The notes: a model not told the origin generated them from the letters alone. A stretch of 55,742 nt of DNA from UBA6136 sp964386975 (GCA_964386975.1 CAYLUS010000011.1:1-55742), one strand, 5' to 3'; shown: positions 18,191 through 25,672, counted from the first letter of the stretch. Numbers and translations are program-made.

Positions 18191-19219
18191 ATGGCGCTTA
18201 TTTCTCTAAGGCAGCTGCTCGACCATGCGGCTGAAAACAATTACGGTGTTCCGTCTTTCAACGTGAACAACCTTGAGCAGATCCAGGCCATCATGGAGGC
18301 TGCCAAGGAAACCGACAGTCCGGTCATCGTGCAGATCTCAGCGGGTGCCCGCAAGTACGCCGGCGAGCCCTTCCTCCGTCACCTGATGTATGCGGCGCTG
18401 GAAATGTATCCGGAAATCCCGATCTGCGTTCACCAGGATCATGGGGCATCGCCTGCCGTGTGTTTCCGGTCTATCCAGAGCGGCTTCAGCTCGGTGATGA
18501 TGGATGGCTCGCTGCAGGAAGATGCGAAGACGCCGTCCAGCTATGAATACAATGTTGCCGTCACCAGTCGCGTCGCGGAGTTGGCGCATGCATGTGGTGT
18601 TTCGGTTGAGGGTGAGCTCGGTTGTCTGGGGTCGCTGGAAGGGCATGATGCAGATCATTCCAAGTTACTGACCGATCCCGAAGAGGCAGCAGACTTCGTC
18701 AAGAAGACCAAAGTGGATGCACTGGCGATTGCCATTGGTACTTCACATGGTGCCTATAAGTTCACGCGTCCTCCGACCGGCGAAATTCTGGCAATTGACC
18801 GGGTCAAGGCCATTCATGCCCGGATTCCGAGCACGCACCTCGTGATGCACGGATCCTCCTCGGTGCCGCAGGACTGGCTCAAGATCATCAACGATTACGG
18901 CGGTGATATGGGTGAGACCTATGGCGTGCCGGTTGAGGAAATCGTGGAAGGCATCAAGCATGGGGTTCGCAAGGTCAACATCGACACGGACCTTCGGATG
19001 GCGTCAACGGGTGCCATGCGTAAGTTCTTTGCGGAAAACAAGAAGGAATTTGACCCCAGAAAGTTCCTGACGGCGGCAACCAAGGGAATGAAGCAGATCT
19101 GTAAGGATCGTTACGAAGCCTTTGGCACGGCCGGCAATGCACATAAGATCAAGCCGATGAACCTGGCCGAAATGACCGACCTGTATGCGGCGGGTAAGCT
19201 GGATCCTGTGATCAAGTAA
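18191..19219 (+). CDS. fba: Fructose-bisphosphate aldolase, class II
   Basis: Zinc-dependent aldolase that joins or splits fructose-1,6-bisphosphate (and sedoheptulose bisphosphate in Calvin-type enzymes). Zinc ligands are recognisable in C-V-H-Q-D-H-G, in the K-F-T-R-P-P region and in V-M-H-G-S-S. The N-D-Y-G-G-D-M and K-V-N-I-D-T-D-L-R motifs mark the long class II form of autotrophs and methylotrophs. 342 residues. The start has GAGGAG seven bases upstream. Co-transcribed with tkt and followed by two terminators. Confidence 0.96.
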   Translation: MALISLRQLLDHAAENNYGVPSFNVNNLEQIQAIMEAAKETDSPVIVQISAGARKYAGEPFLRHLMYAALEMYPEIPICVHQDHGASPAVCFRSIQSGFSSVMMDGSLQEDAKTPSSYEYNVAVTSRVAELAHACGVSVEGELGCLGSLEGHDADHSKLLTDPEEAADFVKKTKVDALAIAIGTSHGAYKFTRPPTGEILAIDRVKAIHARIPSTHLVMHGSSSVPQDWLKIINDYGGDMGETYGVPVEEIVEGIKHGVRKVNIDTDLRMASTGAMRKFFAENKKEFDPRKFLTAATKGMKQICKDRYEAFGTAGNAHKIKPMNLAEMTDLYAAGKLDPVIK

Positions 19220-19228
19220 CCCCTAAAT

Positions 19229-19290
19229 GAAGGGCCCTTGGGCCCTTCGATGTCAAAAGGCCGTTCCCGATCGCTCGGTGCGGCCTTTTT
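19229..19290 (+). terminator. fba terminator region
   Basis: Two hairpins follow fba. The first is a perfect GAAGGGCC/GGCCCTTC stem at 19229-19248. The second, AAAAGGCCG (19255-19263) with CGGCCTTTT (19281-19289), ends in a T run and is a rho-independent terminator. Confidence 0.75.
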
Positions 19291-19380
19291 GCTATGCAAT
19301 GTAAAGGGCTCACCACAGGTGCGTGGCACCCATCCGTGCGCTTACGTTCAGCCTTGCTCAGCTGTGATGAGGATGGGCGA

Positions 19381-19408
19381 AAAAAAACCGGCCCTAAGGC
19401 CGGTTTTT
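19381..19408. terminator. Bidirectional terminator between fba and phi
   Basis: Perfect stem AAAAACCGGCC / GGCCGGTTTTT around the loop CTAA, with A and T tracts on both sides. It can stop transcription of phi on the minus strand and any readthrough from fba on the plus strand. Confidence 0.85.
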
Positions 19409-19428
19409 CGGGAGCAACACCAATTCGA

Positions 19429-19965
19429 TTACTCGAGATTGGCGTGCCGAGCCCGCATTTCCTCTTCGGCAATCCCTTTCTCATGAATGATATGAGAGAT
19501 TACGGCCTCAAGGAAGGTCAGGGTGGAGAGTTCGAAAACCGTACCCATGGGCATGCCCAGAACCTTGCCGTACATATCCGGCTTTCCGATCGCAATGACC
19601 TGGTTCGACATGTCTGCAAGGGTCGAGCTGGTGCGGGATGAAATCAGGACCAGCTTGGCGCCGAGTTCCTTGGCTTTCTTCGCGTAGGCAATCATGGTTT
19701 CCGTCTCGCCTGAGCCGGAAATGACGATCAGAAGGTCGCCCTTCTGAATGCTTGGGGTGACGATTTCGCCAACCACAAACACCGTGTAACCACCGTGCAT
19801 CAGGCGCATGGCAAAGAAGCGTGCGACCAATGCAGATCGACCGGCGCCCGCGATAAAGATTCGCGATGCGCCGTCGACCATGGCGGTCAACTCTTTATCC
19901 AGAGAAAGATCGGTCGCATCCAGGATGCTGGTGACCTTGTCCAGAATGAGTCGACGATGCGCCAT
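19429..19965 (-). CDS. hxlB: 6-phospho-3-hexuloisomerase
   Basis: Second enzyme of the ribulose monophosphate pathway: isomerises 3-hexulose-6-phosphate to fructose-6-phosphate. Single SIS domain with the sugar-phosphate loops F-I-A-G-A-G-R-S-A-L-V-A and V-I-S-G-S-G-E-T-E-T, and a C-terminal helix with F-L-E-A-V-I-S-H. 178 residues. It starts one base after the hps stop, so both are made from one mRNA. In some methanotrophs the two are fused; here they are separate. Also called phi. Confidence 0.95.
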   Translation of the reverse strand: MAHRRLILDKVTSILDATDLSLDKELTAMVDGASRIFIAGAGRSALVARFFAMRLMHGGYTVFVVGEIVTPSIQKGDLLIVISGSGETETMIAYAKKAKELGAKLVLISSRTSSTLADMSNQVIAIGKPDMYGKVLGMPMGTVFELSTLTFLEAVISHIIHEKGIAEEEMRARHANLE

Positions 19966-19966
19966 C

Positions 19967-20608
19967 TTATGCTGCCTCGATCAGGCCGCGGATTTCGCGG
20001 GCTGCTTCAGCCGGGTTCGGTGCGCCGTAGATGGCCGCGCCGACGACGATGATGCCAGCACCTGAGCGAGCCACCTGCTGAGCGGTAGACTGCTTGATGC
20101 CACCTGCAACTGAGATGCGAACCGGAAGACCCAGACGGGCAACCAGCTGAAGGTCAGCAAAAGGCGTCTGGCCCGCTGCCTGTGCGTCAAGACCAGTGTG
20201 AACACCCACGATCTGTGCACCTGCCTGAGCTGAAGCGCGAGCGCAACCAGCCTTATCAGGCACATTGATCAGGTCAACCTGCACTTCACCGTTGTACTTG
20301 GCCGCTGCCTTGATCACGCCCTGGATGGTCGGAAGACCGGATACACCCAGAACGGTGGTGATATCTGCGCCTGCTTCATAGAAAGGAGCTGCTTCGTATT
20401 CACCAGCGTCCATGGTCTTGAGGTCGACCAGCAGGAGCTTGTTAGGAAACTTTTTGCGGAGTTCGCGGACCAGCGGGAGGCCGTTTGCCTTGATGTTCGG
20501 GGTGCCGATTTCAAGGATGTCAACGAAAGGAGCCGCTGCGGCAGCGAGCTTGAAGGTGGTTGAGTTGTCCAGGGAGTCCAGGGCCAACTGAATCAATGGT
20601 CTTGCCAT
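19967..20608 (-). CDS. hxlA: 3-hexulose-6-phosphate synthase
   Basis: Fixes formaldehyde onto ribulose-5-phosphate; key enzyme of the ribulose monophosphate pathway, also called hps. Orotidine-decarboxylase-type barrel with L-A-L-D-S-L-D, I-L-E-I-G-T-P, the catalytic L-V-D-L-K-T-M-D-A-G-E-Y-E, and V-A-G-G-I-K. The M-A-R-P-L-I-Q start and overall sequence resemble gammaproteobacterial methanotroph Hps. The start at 20608 is set by GGAGAG seven bases upstream; the frame is open to 20695, across the promoter and operator. 213 residues. Promoter and palindrome lie just upstream. Confidence 0.95.
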   Translation of the reverse strand: MARPLIQLALDSLDNSTTFKLAAAAAPFVDILEIGTPNIKANGLPLVRELRKKFPNKLLLVDLKTMDAGEYEAAPFYEAGADITTVLGVSGLPTIQGVIKAAAKYNGEVQVDLINVPDKAGCARASAQAGAQIVGVHTGLDAQAAGQTPFADLQLVARLGLPVRISVAGGIKQSTAQQVARSGAGIIVVGAAIYGAPNPAEAAREIRGLIEAA

Positions 20609-20654
20609 AACTATCTCTCCGATTGTTTTTTGGTTAACTAAGAGCCCGCGTGAG

Positions 20655-20673
20655 ATGCATTTCCGAAATGCAT
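20655..20673. promoter_or_regulatory. Perfect palindrome, candidate operator of hps-phi
   Basis: ATGCATTTC (20655-20663), central C, GAAATGCAT (20665-20673): a perfect 9-bp dyad with a one-base centre. It begins a few bases downstream of the -10 box of the hps promoter, covering about +2 to +20 of the transcript. That is a repressor-type position. I do not recognise the motif as that of a known regulator. Confidence 0.6.
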
Positions 20674-20681
20674 AGTTTCCG

Positions 20682-20711
20682 AATTTAAGGCACAAGCCTA
20701 AATCATGTCAA
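20682..20711 (-). promoter_or_regulatory. Sigma70-type promoter of hps-phi
   Basis: On the minus strand: TTGACA (20711-20706), 18-bp spacer, TAAATT (20687-20682). The -35 is a perfect consensus. The expected start near 20675 gives a leader of about 65 bases to the hps ATG. Confidence 0.65.
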
Positions 20712-20725
20712 CCTACGGCGGGTTG

Positions 20726-20802
20726 GCGCGGGGGCTTTGAACCCCCCGCGCATTCAACAGAAACTTGCCGGAATTCGGGGACTTACCCTGAAACCGGCAA
20801 GT
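20726..20802 (-). terminator. Two stem-loops downstream of the repeat-motif gene
   Basis: Stem ACTTGCCGG/CCGGCAAGT (20763-20771 with 20794-20802) and GC-rich stem GCGCGGGGG/CCCCCGCGC (20726-20734 with 20743-20751) lie between the repeat-motif gene and the hps promoter. Neither has a T tract on the minus strand, so termination may be partial or factor-dependent. Confidence 0.45.
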
Positions 20803-20839
20803 AAACGTCGCGTTTGTCCTAATCGTGCGAAGGCGCCGA

Positions 20840-21613
20840 TCAGGCCGCCAGTCCGTTGGCCTTGAGGTACCGCGCGACGCGGGTATCTCCCTTGGCAGCA
20901 GCCGGAGCCGCCGCAGCTTGAGGCGCTGCAGCCGGTGCACTGGCTTCGAGCCCTGCGATGTACTTCTGGACGCCAGTCGCTGCCTTGGCAGCCGGAGCCG
21001 CCGCCTGCGCAGCAGGTGCTGCACCGATCTTCGGCTCATTGGCAATGGAGTTCAGGTATTTAGCAACGCCCGTCTGAGCGCCGGCCGGAGCCGCGGCCGC
21101 TGAGGCTGCAGCGGGTGCCTGTGATGCGATGTATTTCTGGACGCCGGTTTGCGCCCCACCTGTTGCTGCTGGTGCTGCGGCGCTGACGTTGTTTGCAATG
21201 TAACGGGCAACACCGGTGGCACCACCTGACTGCGGAGCGGCCGCCGCCACTGGCGCCACTGAAGGTGCTGCTGCAGCAGCAGCACCGGATGATCTGCGGC
21301 TGAACCAGAAGGCGGCCCCCGCCAGTGCCACGCCAAGGCCAATGTAGAGCATGTTGGACGAGTCATCTTCTTTTATGGCGGGGGCCGCATAGGAAGAGGA
21401 TGAGCTGGTCGATGCACTCGCCTGGCTGCTGCTCGAGGTGCTTGAAGCGCTCGTGCTGCTCGCACTGCTGGAATGCTTGGAAATGTAGTCGGTGTCCTGC
21501 TTGATGATTTCGGGCTTGAAATCGGCAGCCGGGTACTGAGCTTCCGCACTCACCAGAGGACTGGCGACCATCAAGGCTACGAGTACACTTTTCGTCAGAT
21601 TATGGACTTTCAC
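20840..21613 (-). CDS. Membrane-anchored Ala/Ser-rich protein with five T-G-V-x-K/R-Y-I/L repeats
   Basis: No function recognised. The GTG at 21613 follows GAGGGGAAAGAC and begins an ideal signal peptide (hydrophobic residues 9-22, cleavage likely after A-E-A at 25); the open frame continues to 21676 but would bury that signal. Mature protein in order: short conserved-looking segment (26-47, Y-P-A-A-D-F-K-P-E-I-I-K-Q-D), Ser-rich linker (48-75), one membrane helix (89-105) followed by R-R, then an Ala/Pro-rich tail. The tail holds five copies of the motif at 133, 156, 181, 213 and 244. Topology suggests an outside N-terminus and cytoplasmic repeats. It lies upstream of hps-phi on the same strand, 231 bp away, behind stem-loops. 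Confidence 0.8.
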   Translation of the reverse strand: MKVHNLTKSVLVALMVASPLVSAEAQYPAADFKPEIIKQDTDYISKHSSSASSTSASSTSSSSQASASTSSSSSYAAPAIKEDDSSNMLYIGLGVALAGAAFWFSRRSSGAAAAAAPSVAPVAAAAPQSGGATGVARYIANNVSAAAPAATGGAQTGVQKYIASQAPAAASAAAAPAGAQTGVAKYLNSIANEPKIGAAPAAQAAAPAAKAATGVQKYIAGLEASAPAAAPQAAAAPAAAKGDTRVARYLKANGLAA

Positions 21614-21678
21614 GTCTTTCCCCTCTGAATGTTTTGAATTGATTGTGGCCCCGGCAGGCCAGGGTGTGGTTTTCACCT

Positions 21679-21695
21679 CCCCTTAGTATAAGGGG
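21679..21695. repeat. Inverted repeat upstream of the repeat-motif gene
   Basis: CCCCTTA (21679-21685) and TAAGGGG (21689-21695) form a perfect hairpin or operator-like dyad in the 144-bp gap between the HAD gene stop and the repeat-motif gene start. It could be a weak terminator of the uvrD-HAD operon or a regulatory site; no T run follows. Confidence 0.4.
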
Positions 21696-21757
21696 GGGGC
21701 GAGGCAAATGGAATATGGATTGCGCGCCACGGTTGAGGCCCTGGGCGAGAGCCTTGG

Positions 21758-22399
21758 CTAATCCGCCAGTTGCAAGTGAGGGAGCAGGGTTTCCATGTGG
21801 TGGAAGACGGTCGCACCGAGGGCCTTGAGTTCGGCGCCATCCCCCGAGGGGGCATAACCGAAGGCCTGCATGTTGGCCCTGACTGCGGCACGGATTCCAA
21901 GAGGGCTGTCTTCGATAACCGCGCAACGATGGGGGTCGACTCCCATTTGGGCGGCGGCAAAAAGAAAGAGGCCCGGCTCCGGTTTCCAGCTATCGCACTG
22001 GTAAGCGCTAAAAATGCGTCCTTCAAAGAAAGGCAGCAGGCCGGTGACGCGGAGGGTGATTTCCATTTTTTCGGCCGGGCCATTAGAGGCCACCGCCTTG
22101 GGAGCGATCAGACGGTCCAGAAGGGCATGTACCCCGGGCATCGGCTGAAGCCGATCTTCAAATGCAAGTGCCATGCGCCTTCGGATGGTCATCAGAAAGT
22201 CTGGAGGCAGGGGTTTTCCGTGCCAAAGGGCAATGAGATCGATGGTTTCCGCCATTTTGCGACCGGCGAAATGGGTCAGGGCCTCATCCAGTGTGATCGC
22301 AAGTCCGATCTCGCGGCAACAGTCAACGATGACGCTGTTGCCCAGTGTTTCACTGTCAACCAGCGTTCCATCACAGTCAAAGATGACGGCATCAAACAC
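21758..22399 (-). CDS. HAD-superfamily phosphatase (beta-phosphoglucomutase-like)
   Basis: Haloacid dehalogenase-type hydrolase of subfamily I with a helical cap. Motif I is F-D-C-D-G-T-L-V-D-S-E, motif II is A-S-N-G-P, and motifs III/IV are K-P-E-P and I-E-D-S-P-L-G. It resembles YieH-type sugar or nucleotide phosphatases; the substrate cannot be assigned from sequence. 213 residues. It starts 4 bp after uvrD, so it is in the same transcript. Confidence 0.85.
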   Translation of the reverse strand: MFDAVIFDCDGTLVDSETLGNSVIVDCCREIGLAITLDEALTHFAGRKMAETIDLIALWHGKPLPPDFLMTIRRRMALAFEDRLQPMPGVHALLDRLIAPKAVASNGPAEKMEITLRVTGLLPFFEGRIFSAYQCDSWKPEPGLFLFAAAQMGVDPHRCAVIEDSPLGIRAAVRANMQAFGYAPSGDGAELKALGATVFHHMETLLPHLQLAD

Positions 22400-22403
22400 A
22401 GGT

Positions 22404-24572
22404 TCAATCTGAAGTCAGCTGGGCATAGGCGAGCATCAGCCACTTAACCCCGGCCGACTGGAAATTGATTTGCACCCGGGCCTGGTTGCCCTCGCCTTCG
22501 GAATTGAGGATGACCCCTGTGCCGAATTTGGCATGGGATACTTGCTGGCCGACGCGATACATGCCGGTGGCCGGCGTGCTGGCTGCCTGAGAGGCTGCGG
22601 CGTGGCCGAGTGTCGGATTCGGCTGCCCCTTGACCCGGATTTCCTGCAGCAGCTCACGCGGGATCTCCCGCAGGAAGCGGGAGGGTCTGGGATAGGTCTC
22701 CTTGCCATACAAGCGTCGGCTTTCGGCATAACTCAACATCAGCCGCTGGCGCGCCCGGGTGATGCCGACGTAACACAGGCGGCGCTCCTCTTCGAGTCTT
22801 CCCGGGTCCTCCAGTGACTGAAGGCTTGGGAAAAGTCCCTCTTCCAGGCCGACGACGAACACCAGATCAAACTCCAGACCCTTGGCTGAATGGAGCGTCA
22901 TCATCTGCACCGAGTCTTCCATGGCCCCGGCCTGATGTTCCCCCGCCTCAAGTGCAGCGTGCGTCAGGAACTGATCGAGAAGTGAAAGATCCCCCTCAGC
23001 CTGAGGTTCCAGTTCAAATTGACGGGCGGCGTTGACGAATTCTCCAAGGTTCTCCACGCGCTGCTCGGCCTGATCGCCTTTTTCCTTGCGGTAGTGATCC
23101 ATCAGACCGGACTGGTCCAGCGCCTGTTTGGCGCGGTCGGCAAGGCTCAGGTCGGGAGCGGTGCTGCCGAGTGTTTCAATCAGGTTTCTAAAGTGCAGCA
23201 GCGGCGCTCGGGCTCGGGCCGGGCAATCCGGCCGGTTCAGGAATCGTTCACTGGCTTGCCAGAGAGACACTTTTTCATATCGGGCGATTTCGCGAAGCAG
23301 ATCAAGGGTTCGATTGCCGATGCCGCGGGTCGGGGTATTGATGACCCGCTCAAAGGAGGGATCGTCCTCGGGGTTGCTCGACAGGCGCAGATAGGCCAGC
23401 GCATCCTTGATCTCGGCGCGCTCAAAGAAACGAAGACCGCCGTATACCCGGTAGGGGATCCCCATGGCCACGAACTTTTCCTCAAACTGGCGGGACTGGG
23501 CGTTGGAGCGATAGAGAATGGCTGCATCCCTGCCTCGGTGCCCCTCTGCAATCCAGGCCTTGATCCGGTGGGCCACAAAGTAGGCTTCATCGAGCTCATT
23601 GAATGCGCTGTAGAGCGAGAGAGGTTCTCCCCGGCCGATGTCGGTCCAGAGATTCTTTCCCAGCCGACCGGAGTTGTGGCCAATCAGGGCGTTGGCGGCG
23701 TTGAGGATGGTTTCGGTCGAACGGTAGTTCTGTTCCAGCCGAACCAGTTCATGGCGCGGGAAGTCCGACTGAAAATGCTGCAGATTCTCGACTTGCGCGC
23801 CCCGCCAGCTGTAGATCGACTGGTCATCATCGCCAACGGCAAACAAGCGGTCGCCCGGTTGTGCAATGAGCTTGAGCCAGCGGTACTGAATCCGGTTTGT
23901 GTCCTGAAATTCATCGACCAGAATGTGTTCGAATTTCCGGCGATAGAACTCGAGGAGTTCTGGATTGTGTTCCAGAAGCTCGAGGGTTTTGAGCAGCAGT
24001 TCTGCAAAATCCACCAATCCGGAACGTTCACAGAGTTCCTCATAGGCGCCATAAATCGCAACCATTTGCCGTTCGAAGGGGTCTTGAACCGAGCCCATGG
24101 CGGTACTTCGGCGACCTTCCTCCTTCTGGGCATTGATGTACCAGAGCGCCTGTCGGGGCGGCCAGCGTGCCTCATCCAGGCTCAGCCCTTTGACAATGCG
24201 TTTGACGATCCTCAGCTGATCATCGGTGTCGATGATCTGGAAGGTGGCTGGGAGGCCTGCCTCGCGGGCATGCCGGCGAAGAAATCGGTGGGCCAGGCCA
24301 TGAAAGGTGCCGATCCAAAGTTCGCGCGTGGGGATCTCCAGCAATTCCTCGATTCGGCTTCGCATTTCTCGGGCGGCTTTGTTGGTAAAGGTCACCGCCA
24401 GAATGCGGTGCGCTGCAATGCCTTCGGCGCGCATGAGCCAGGCAATCCGGTGAACCAGTACACGGGTTTTGCCGCTGCCGGCGCCTGCGAGAACCAGAAG
24501 GTTGGGGTTCGATGAGCAGACGGCCGTCCTTTGCTCCGGGTTCAGGGGGTCAATGATCGGGGTGACATCCAT
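22404..24572 (-). CDS. uvrD: DNA helicase II UvrD
   Basis: SF1A 3'-to-5' helicase of mismatch and nucleotide excision repair. Motifs in order: Q-R-T-A-V, Walker A A-G-A-G-S-G-K-T, G-T-F-H-G-L-A-H-R-F-L-R, D-E-F-Q-D-T-N, G-D-D-D-Q-S-I-Y-S-W-R-G-A, L-E-Q-N-Y-R-S-T, T-L-H-S-A-K-G-L-E-F and Y-V-G-I-T-R-A. The C-terminal Tudor-like segment G-Q-Q-V-S-H-A-K-F-G-T-G-V-I is typical of UvrD. 722 residues, full length. Divergent from the DUF2892 gene. Confidence 0.96.
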   Translation of the reverse strand: MDVTPIIDPLNPEQRTAVCSSNPNLLVLAGAGSGKTRVLVHRIAWLMRAEGIAAHRILAVTFTNKAAREMRSRIEELLEIPTRELWIGTFHGLAHRFLRRHAREAGLPATFQIIDTDDQLRIVKRIVKGLSLDEARWPPRQALWYINAQKEEGRRSTAMGSVQDPFERQMVAIYGAYEELCERSGLVDFAELLLKTLELLEHNPELLEFYRRKFEHILVDEFQDTNRIQYRWLKLIAQPGDRLFAVGDDDQSIYSWRGAQVENLQHFQSDFPRHELVRLEQNYRSTETILNAANALIGHNSGRLGKNLWTDIGRGEPLSLYSAFNELDEAYFVAHRIKAWIAEGHRGRDAAILYRSNAQSRQFEEKFVAMGIPYRVYGGLRFFERAEIKDALAYLRLSSNPEDDPSFERVINTPTRGIGNRTLDLLREIARYEKVSLWQASERFLNRPDCPARARAPLLHFRNLIETLGSTAPDLSLADRAKQALDQSGLMDHYRKEKGDQAEQRVENLGEFVNAARQFELEPQAEGDLSLLDQFLTHAALEAGEHQAGAMEDSVQMMTLHSAKGLEFDLVFVVGLEEGLFPSLQSLEDPGRLEEERRLCYVGITRARQRLMLSYAESRRLYGKETYPRPSRFLREIPRELLQEIRVKGQPNPTLGHAAASQAASTPATGMYRVGQQVSHAKFGTGVILNSEGEGNQARVQINFQSAGVKWLMLAYAQLTSD

Positions 24573-24616
24573 AGCGCAATAGTAAACGAATCGCCTTGAT
24601 TGGATGGCGATTAGCT

Positions 24617-24638
24617 AGGACAATGCGCTCATTGTCCT
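24617..24638. promoter_or_regulatory. Perfect dyad upstream of the DUF2892 gene
   Basis: AGGACAATG (24617-24625) and CATTGTCCT (24630-24638) are separated by CGCT, in the 91-bp uvrD/DUF2892 divergent region. The arms are perfect over 9 bp. It could be an operator or an RNA hairpin in the leader. I do not recognise the regulator. Confidence 0.45.
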
Positions 24639-24663
24639 TAATTGAGAGCGGGGAGTATTCGCG

Positions 24664-24909
24664 ATGAGTTTTGACTATAAGAAGGCCTTGAAACGGGAAT
24701 TTAATGTCGGCGCCAAAGAGCAGAAGACCCGCTACGGCGTCGGTATCGCTTTGCTGGTTTTGTCGGTCTTCTTGGCCAACATTCCTATGCTACTGATCGG
24801 GGTCGTGCTGGTTGCAACGGCCAAGATGCAGTGGTGTCCCGTCTATTCAGGGATCGGAAAGTCAAGCGTCCAGCCTGGCGATGAGCCGCCGACATCAGGT
24901 CATCACTGA
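24664..24909 (+). CDS. DUF2892 family small membrane protein
   Basis: 81 residues. N-terminal basic amphipathic segment with N-V-G-A-K-E-Q-K-T-R-Y-G, then two short hydrophobic segments (about residues 28-40 and 42-53), then W-C-P-V-Y-S-G-I-G-K-S. This layout matches DUF2892, the membrane domain found alone or in YgaP rhodanese proteins, where the W-C-P-x-Y motif is conserved. Function unknown. The start follows GGGGAG. It is monocistronic, with a strong terminator downstream. Confidence 0.8.
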   Translation: MSFDYKKALKREFNVGAKEQKTRYGVGIALLVLSVFLANIPMLLIGVVLVATAKMQWCPVYSGIGKSSVQPGDEPPTSGHH

Positions 24910-24968
24910 CCCATCTTAGACCGCCAAATTCATAGGTGACCCCGGGGCCTTCGCCCCGAGGGTGGCCC

Positions 24969-24998
24969 AAAAACCGGCCCCAAGGCCGGTTTTTTTTG
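24969..24998 (+). terminator. Rho-independent terminator after the DUF2892 gene
   Basis: Stem AAAAACCGGCC / GGCCGGTTTTT with the loop CCAA and a run of eight or more T. A smaller CGGGGC/GCCCCG hairpin precedes it at 24943-24958. The rest of the 305-bp gap to mraZ holds only the mra promoter and MraZ boxes. Confidence 0.85.
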
Positions 24999-25126
24999 TC
25001 TTTTTTTTGCCGAATCCGTGCCGCCAATGGCGTTGAGTGCGCCAGCGAAGATGCCTGTAACACATTGAAAATCAATTCCCTTCATTCCCTATAAGCCTTA
25101 GGGCGCCCGGCAATTTAAGGTCGGGC

Positions 25127-25155
25127 TTGACTTGATAGGTAAGGCTTCATATAGT
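25127..25155 (+). promoter_or_regulatory. Promoter of the dcw cluster (Pmra-type)
   Basis: TTGACT (25127-25132), 17-bp spacer, TATAGT (25150-25155): a near-consensus sigma70 promoter about 60 bp before mraZ, with MraZ repeats immediately downstream as in the E. coli mra promoter. Confidence 0.75.
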
Positions 25156-25158
25156 CGC

Positions 25159-25198
25159 GTGGAAAGTGGTGGAAAGTGGGGGAAAATGGCATGAAATG
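25159..25198 (+). promoter_or_regulatory. MraZ operator repeats
   Basis: Tandem 10-bp direct repeats: GTGGAAAGTG twice, then GGGGAAAATG and a degenerate GCATGAAATG. MraZ binds GTGG-type repeats spaced one helical turn apart in the mraZ leader and represses its own operon. The repeats overlap the predicted transcription start. Confidence 0.75.
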
Positions 25199-25214
25199 GG
25201 GTAAGGGGGTTTAG

Positions 25215-25670
25215 GTGTTCCGTGGGGTCAGTGCAATCAATCTCGACGACAAGGGTCGACTGGCGGTGCCAACCCGCTATCGATCGGAGTTGGGTGATTG
25301 CTGTGACAACCAGATCGTCGTGACCGTAGGGCTCGACAAATGCCTTTTGCTTTACCCCTTGCCGGAATTTGAGGAGATCGAGCGCAAGCTCGTGAAATTG
25401 CCGACACTCAATAAAAAGGCAAAGCGCTTGCAGCGTCTTTTGATCGGACATGCCACCGAGTGCGAGATGGACGGCCAGGGTCGTTTTCTGATTCCAGAGC
25501 CGCTTCGGCGCTTTGCGGGGCTGGATCGGAAAGTGGCACTGATCGGGCAGGGCAACAAATTCGAAATTTGGGACGAGGATGCCTGGGCTGCGGCCCGGAA
25601 CGAGTGGATCGAGGAGGAACAGTCCGAAGAGGAGGAACTGTCGCCCGAGTTGGGCGCCCTGTCCTTCTGA
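25215..25670 (+). CDS. mraZ: Transcriptional regulator MraZ
   Basis: AbrB-like DNA-binding protein that forms a ring and represses the dcw operon. Two tandem SpoVT/AbrB halves: the first with I-N-L-D-D-K-G-R-L-A-V-P-T-R-Y, the second with C-E-M-D-G-Q-G-R-F-L-I-P. The GTG start at 25215 follows AAGGGGG. 151 residues, with an acidic C-terminus (repeated E). First gene of the dcw cluster; three to four binding repeats lie just upstream. Confidence 0.95.
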   Translation: MFRGVSAINLDDKGRLAVPTRYRSELGDCCDNQIVVTVGLDKCLLLYPLPEFEEIERKLVKLPTLNKKAKRLQRLLIGHATECEMDGQGRFLIPEPLRRFAGLDRKVALIGQGNKFEIWDEDAWAAARNEWIEEEQSEEEELSPELGALSF

Positions 25671-25672
25671 AG

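Noticed and set aside
21020..21250. Repetitive DNA in the Ala-rich gene as a CRISPR or tandem repeat array
   Set aside because: The repetition follows the protein motif and Ala/Pro codons; the DNA units vary in sequence and spacing, so it is a coding repeat.
23019..24515. 498-codon open frame on the plus strand opposite uvrD
   Set aside because: Lies entirely within a clear uvrD on the minus strand, and its translation has no recognisable domain; shadow frame of a GC-rich gene.
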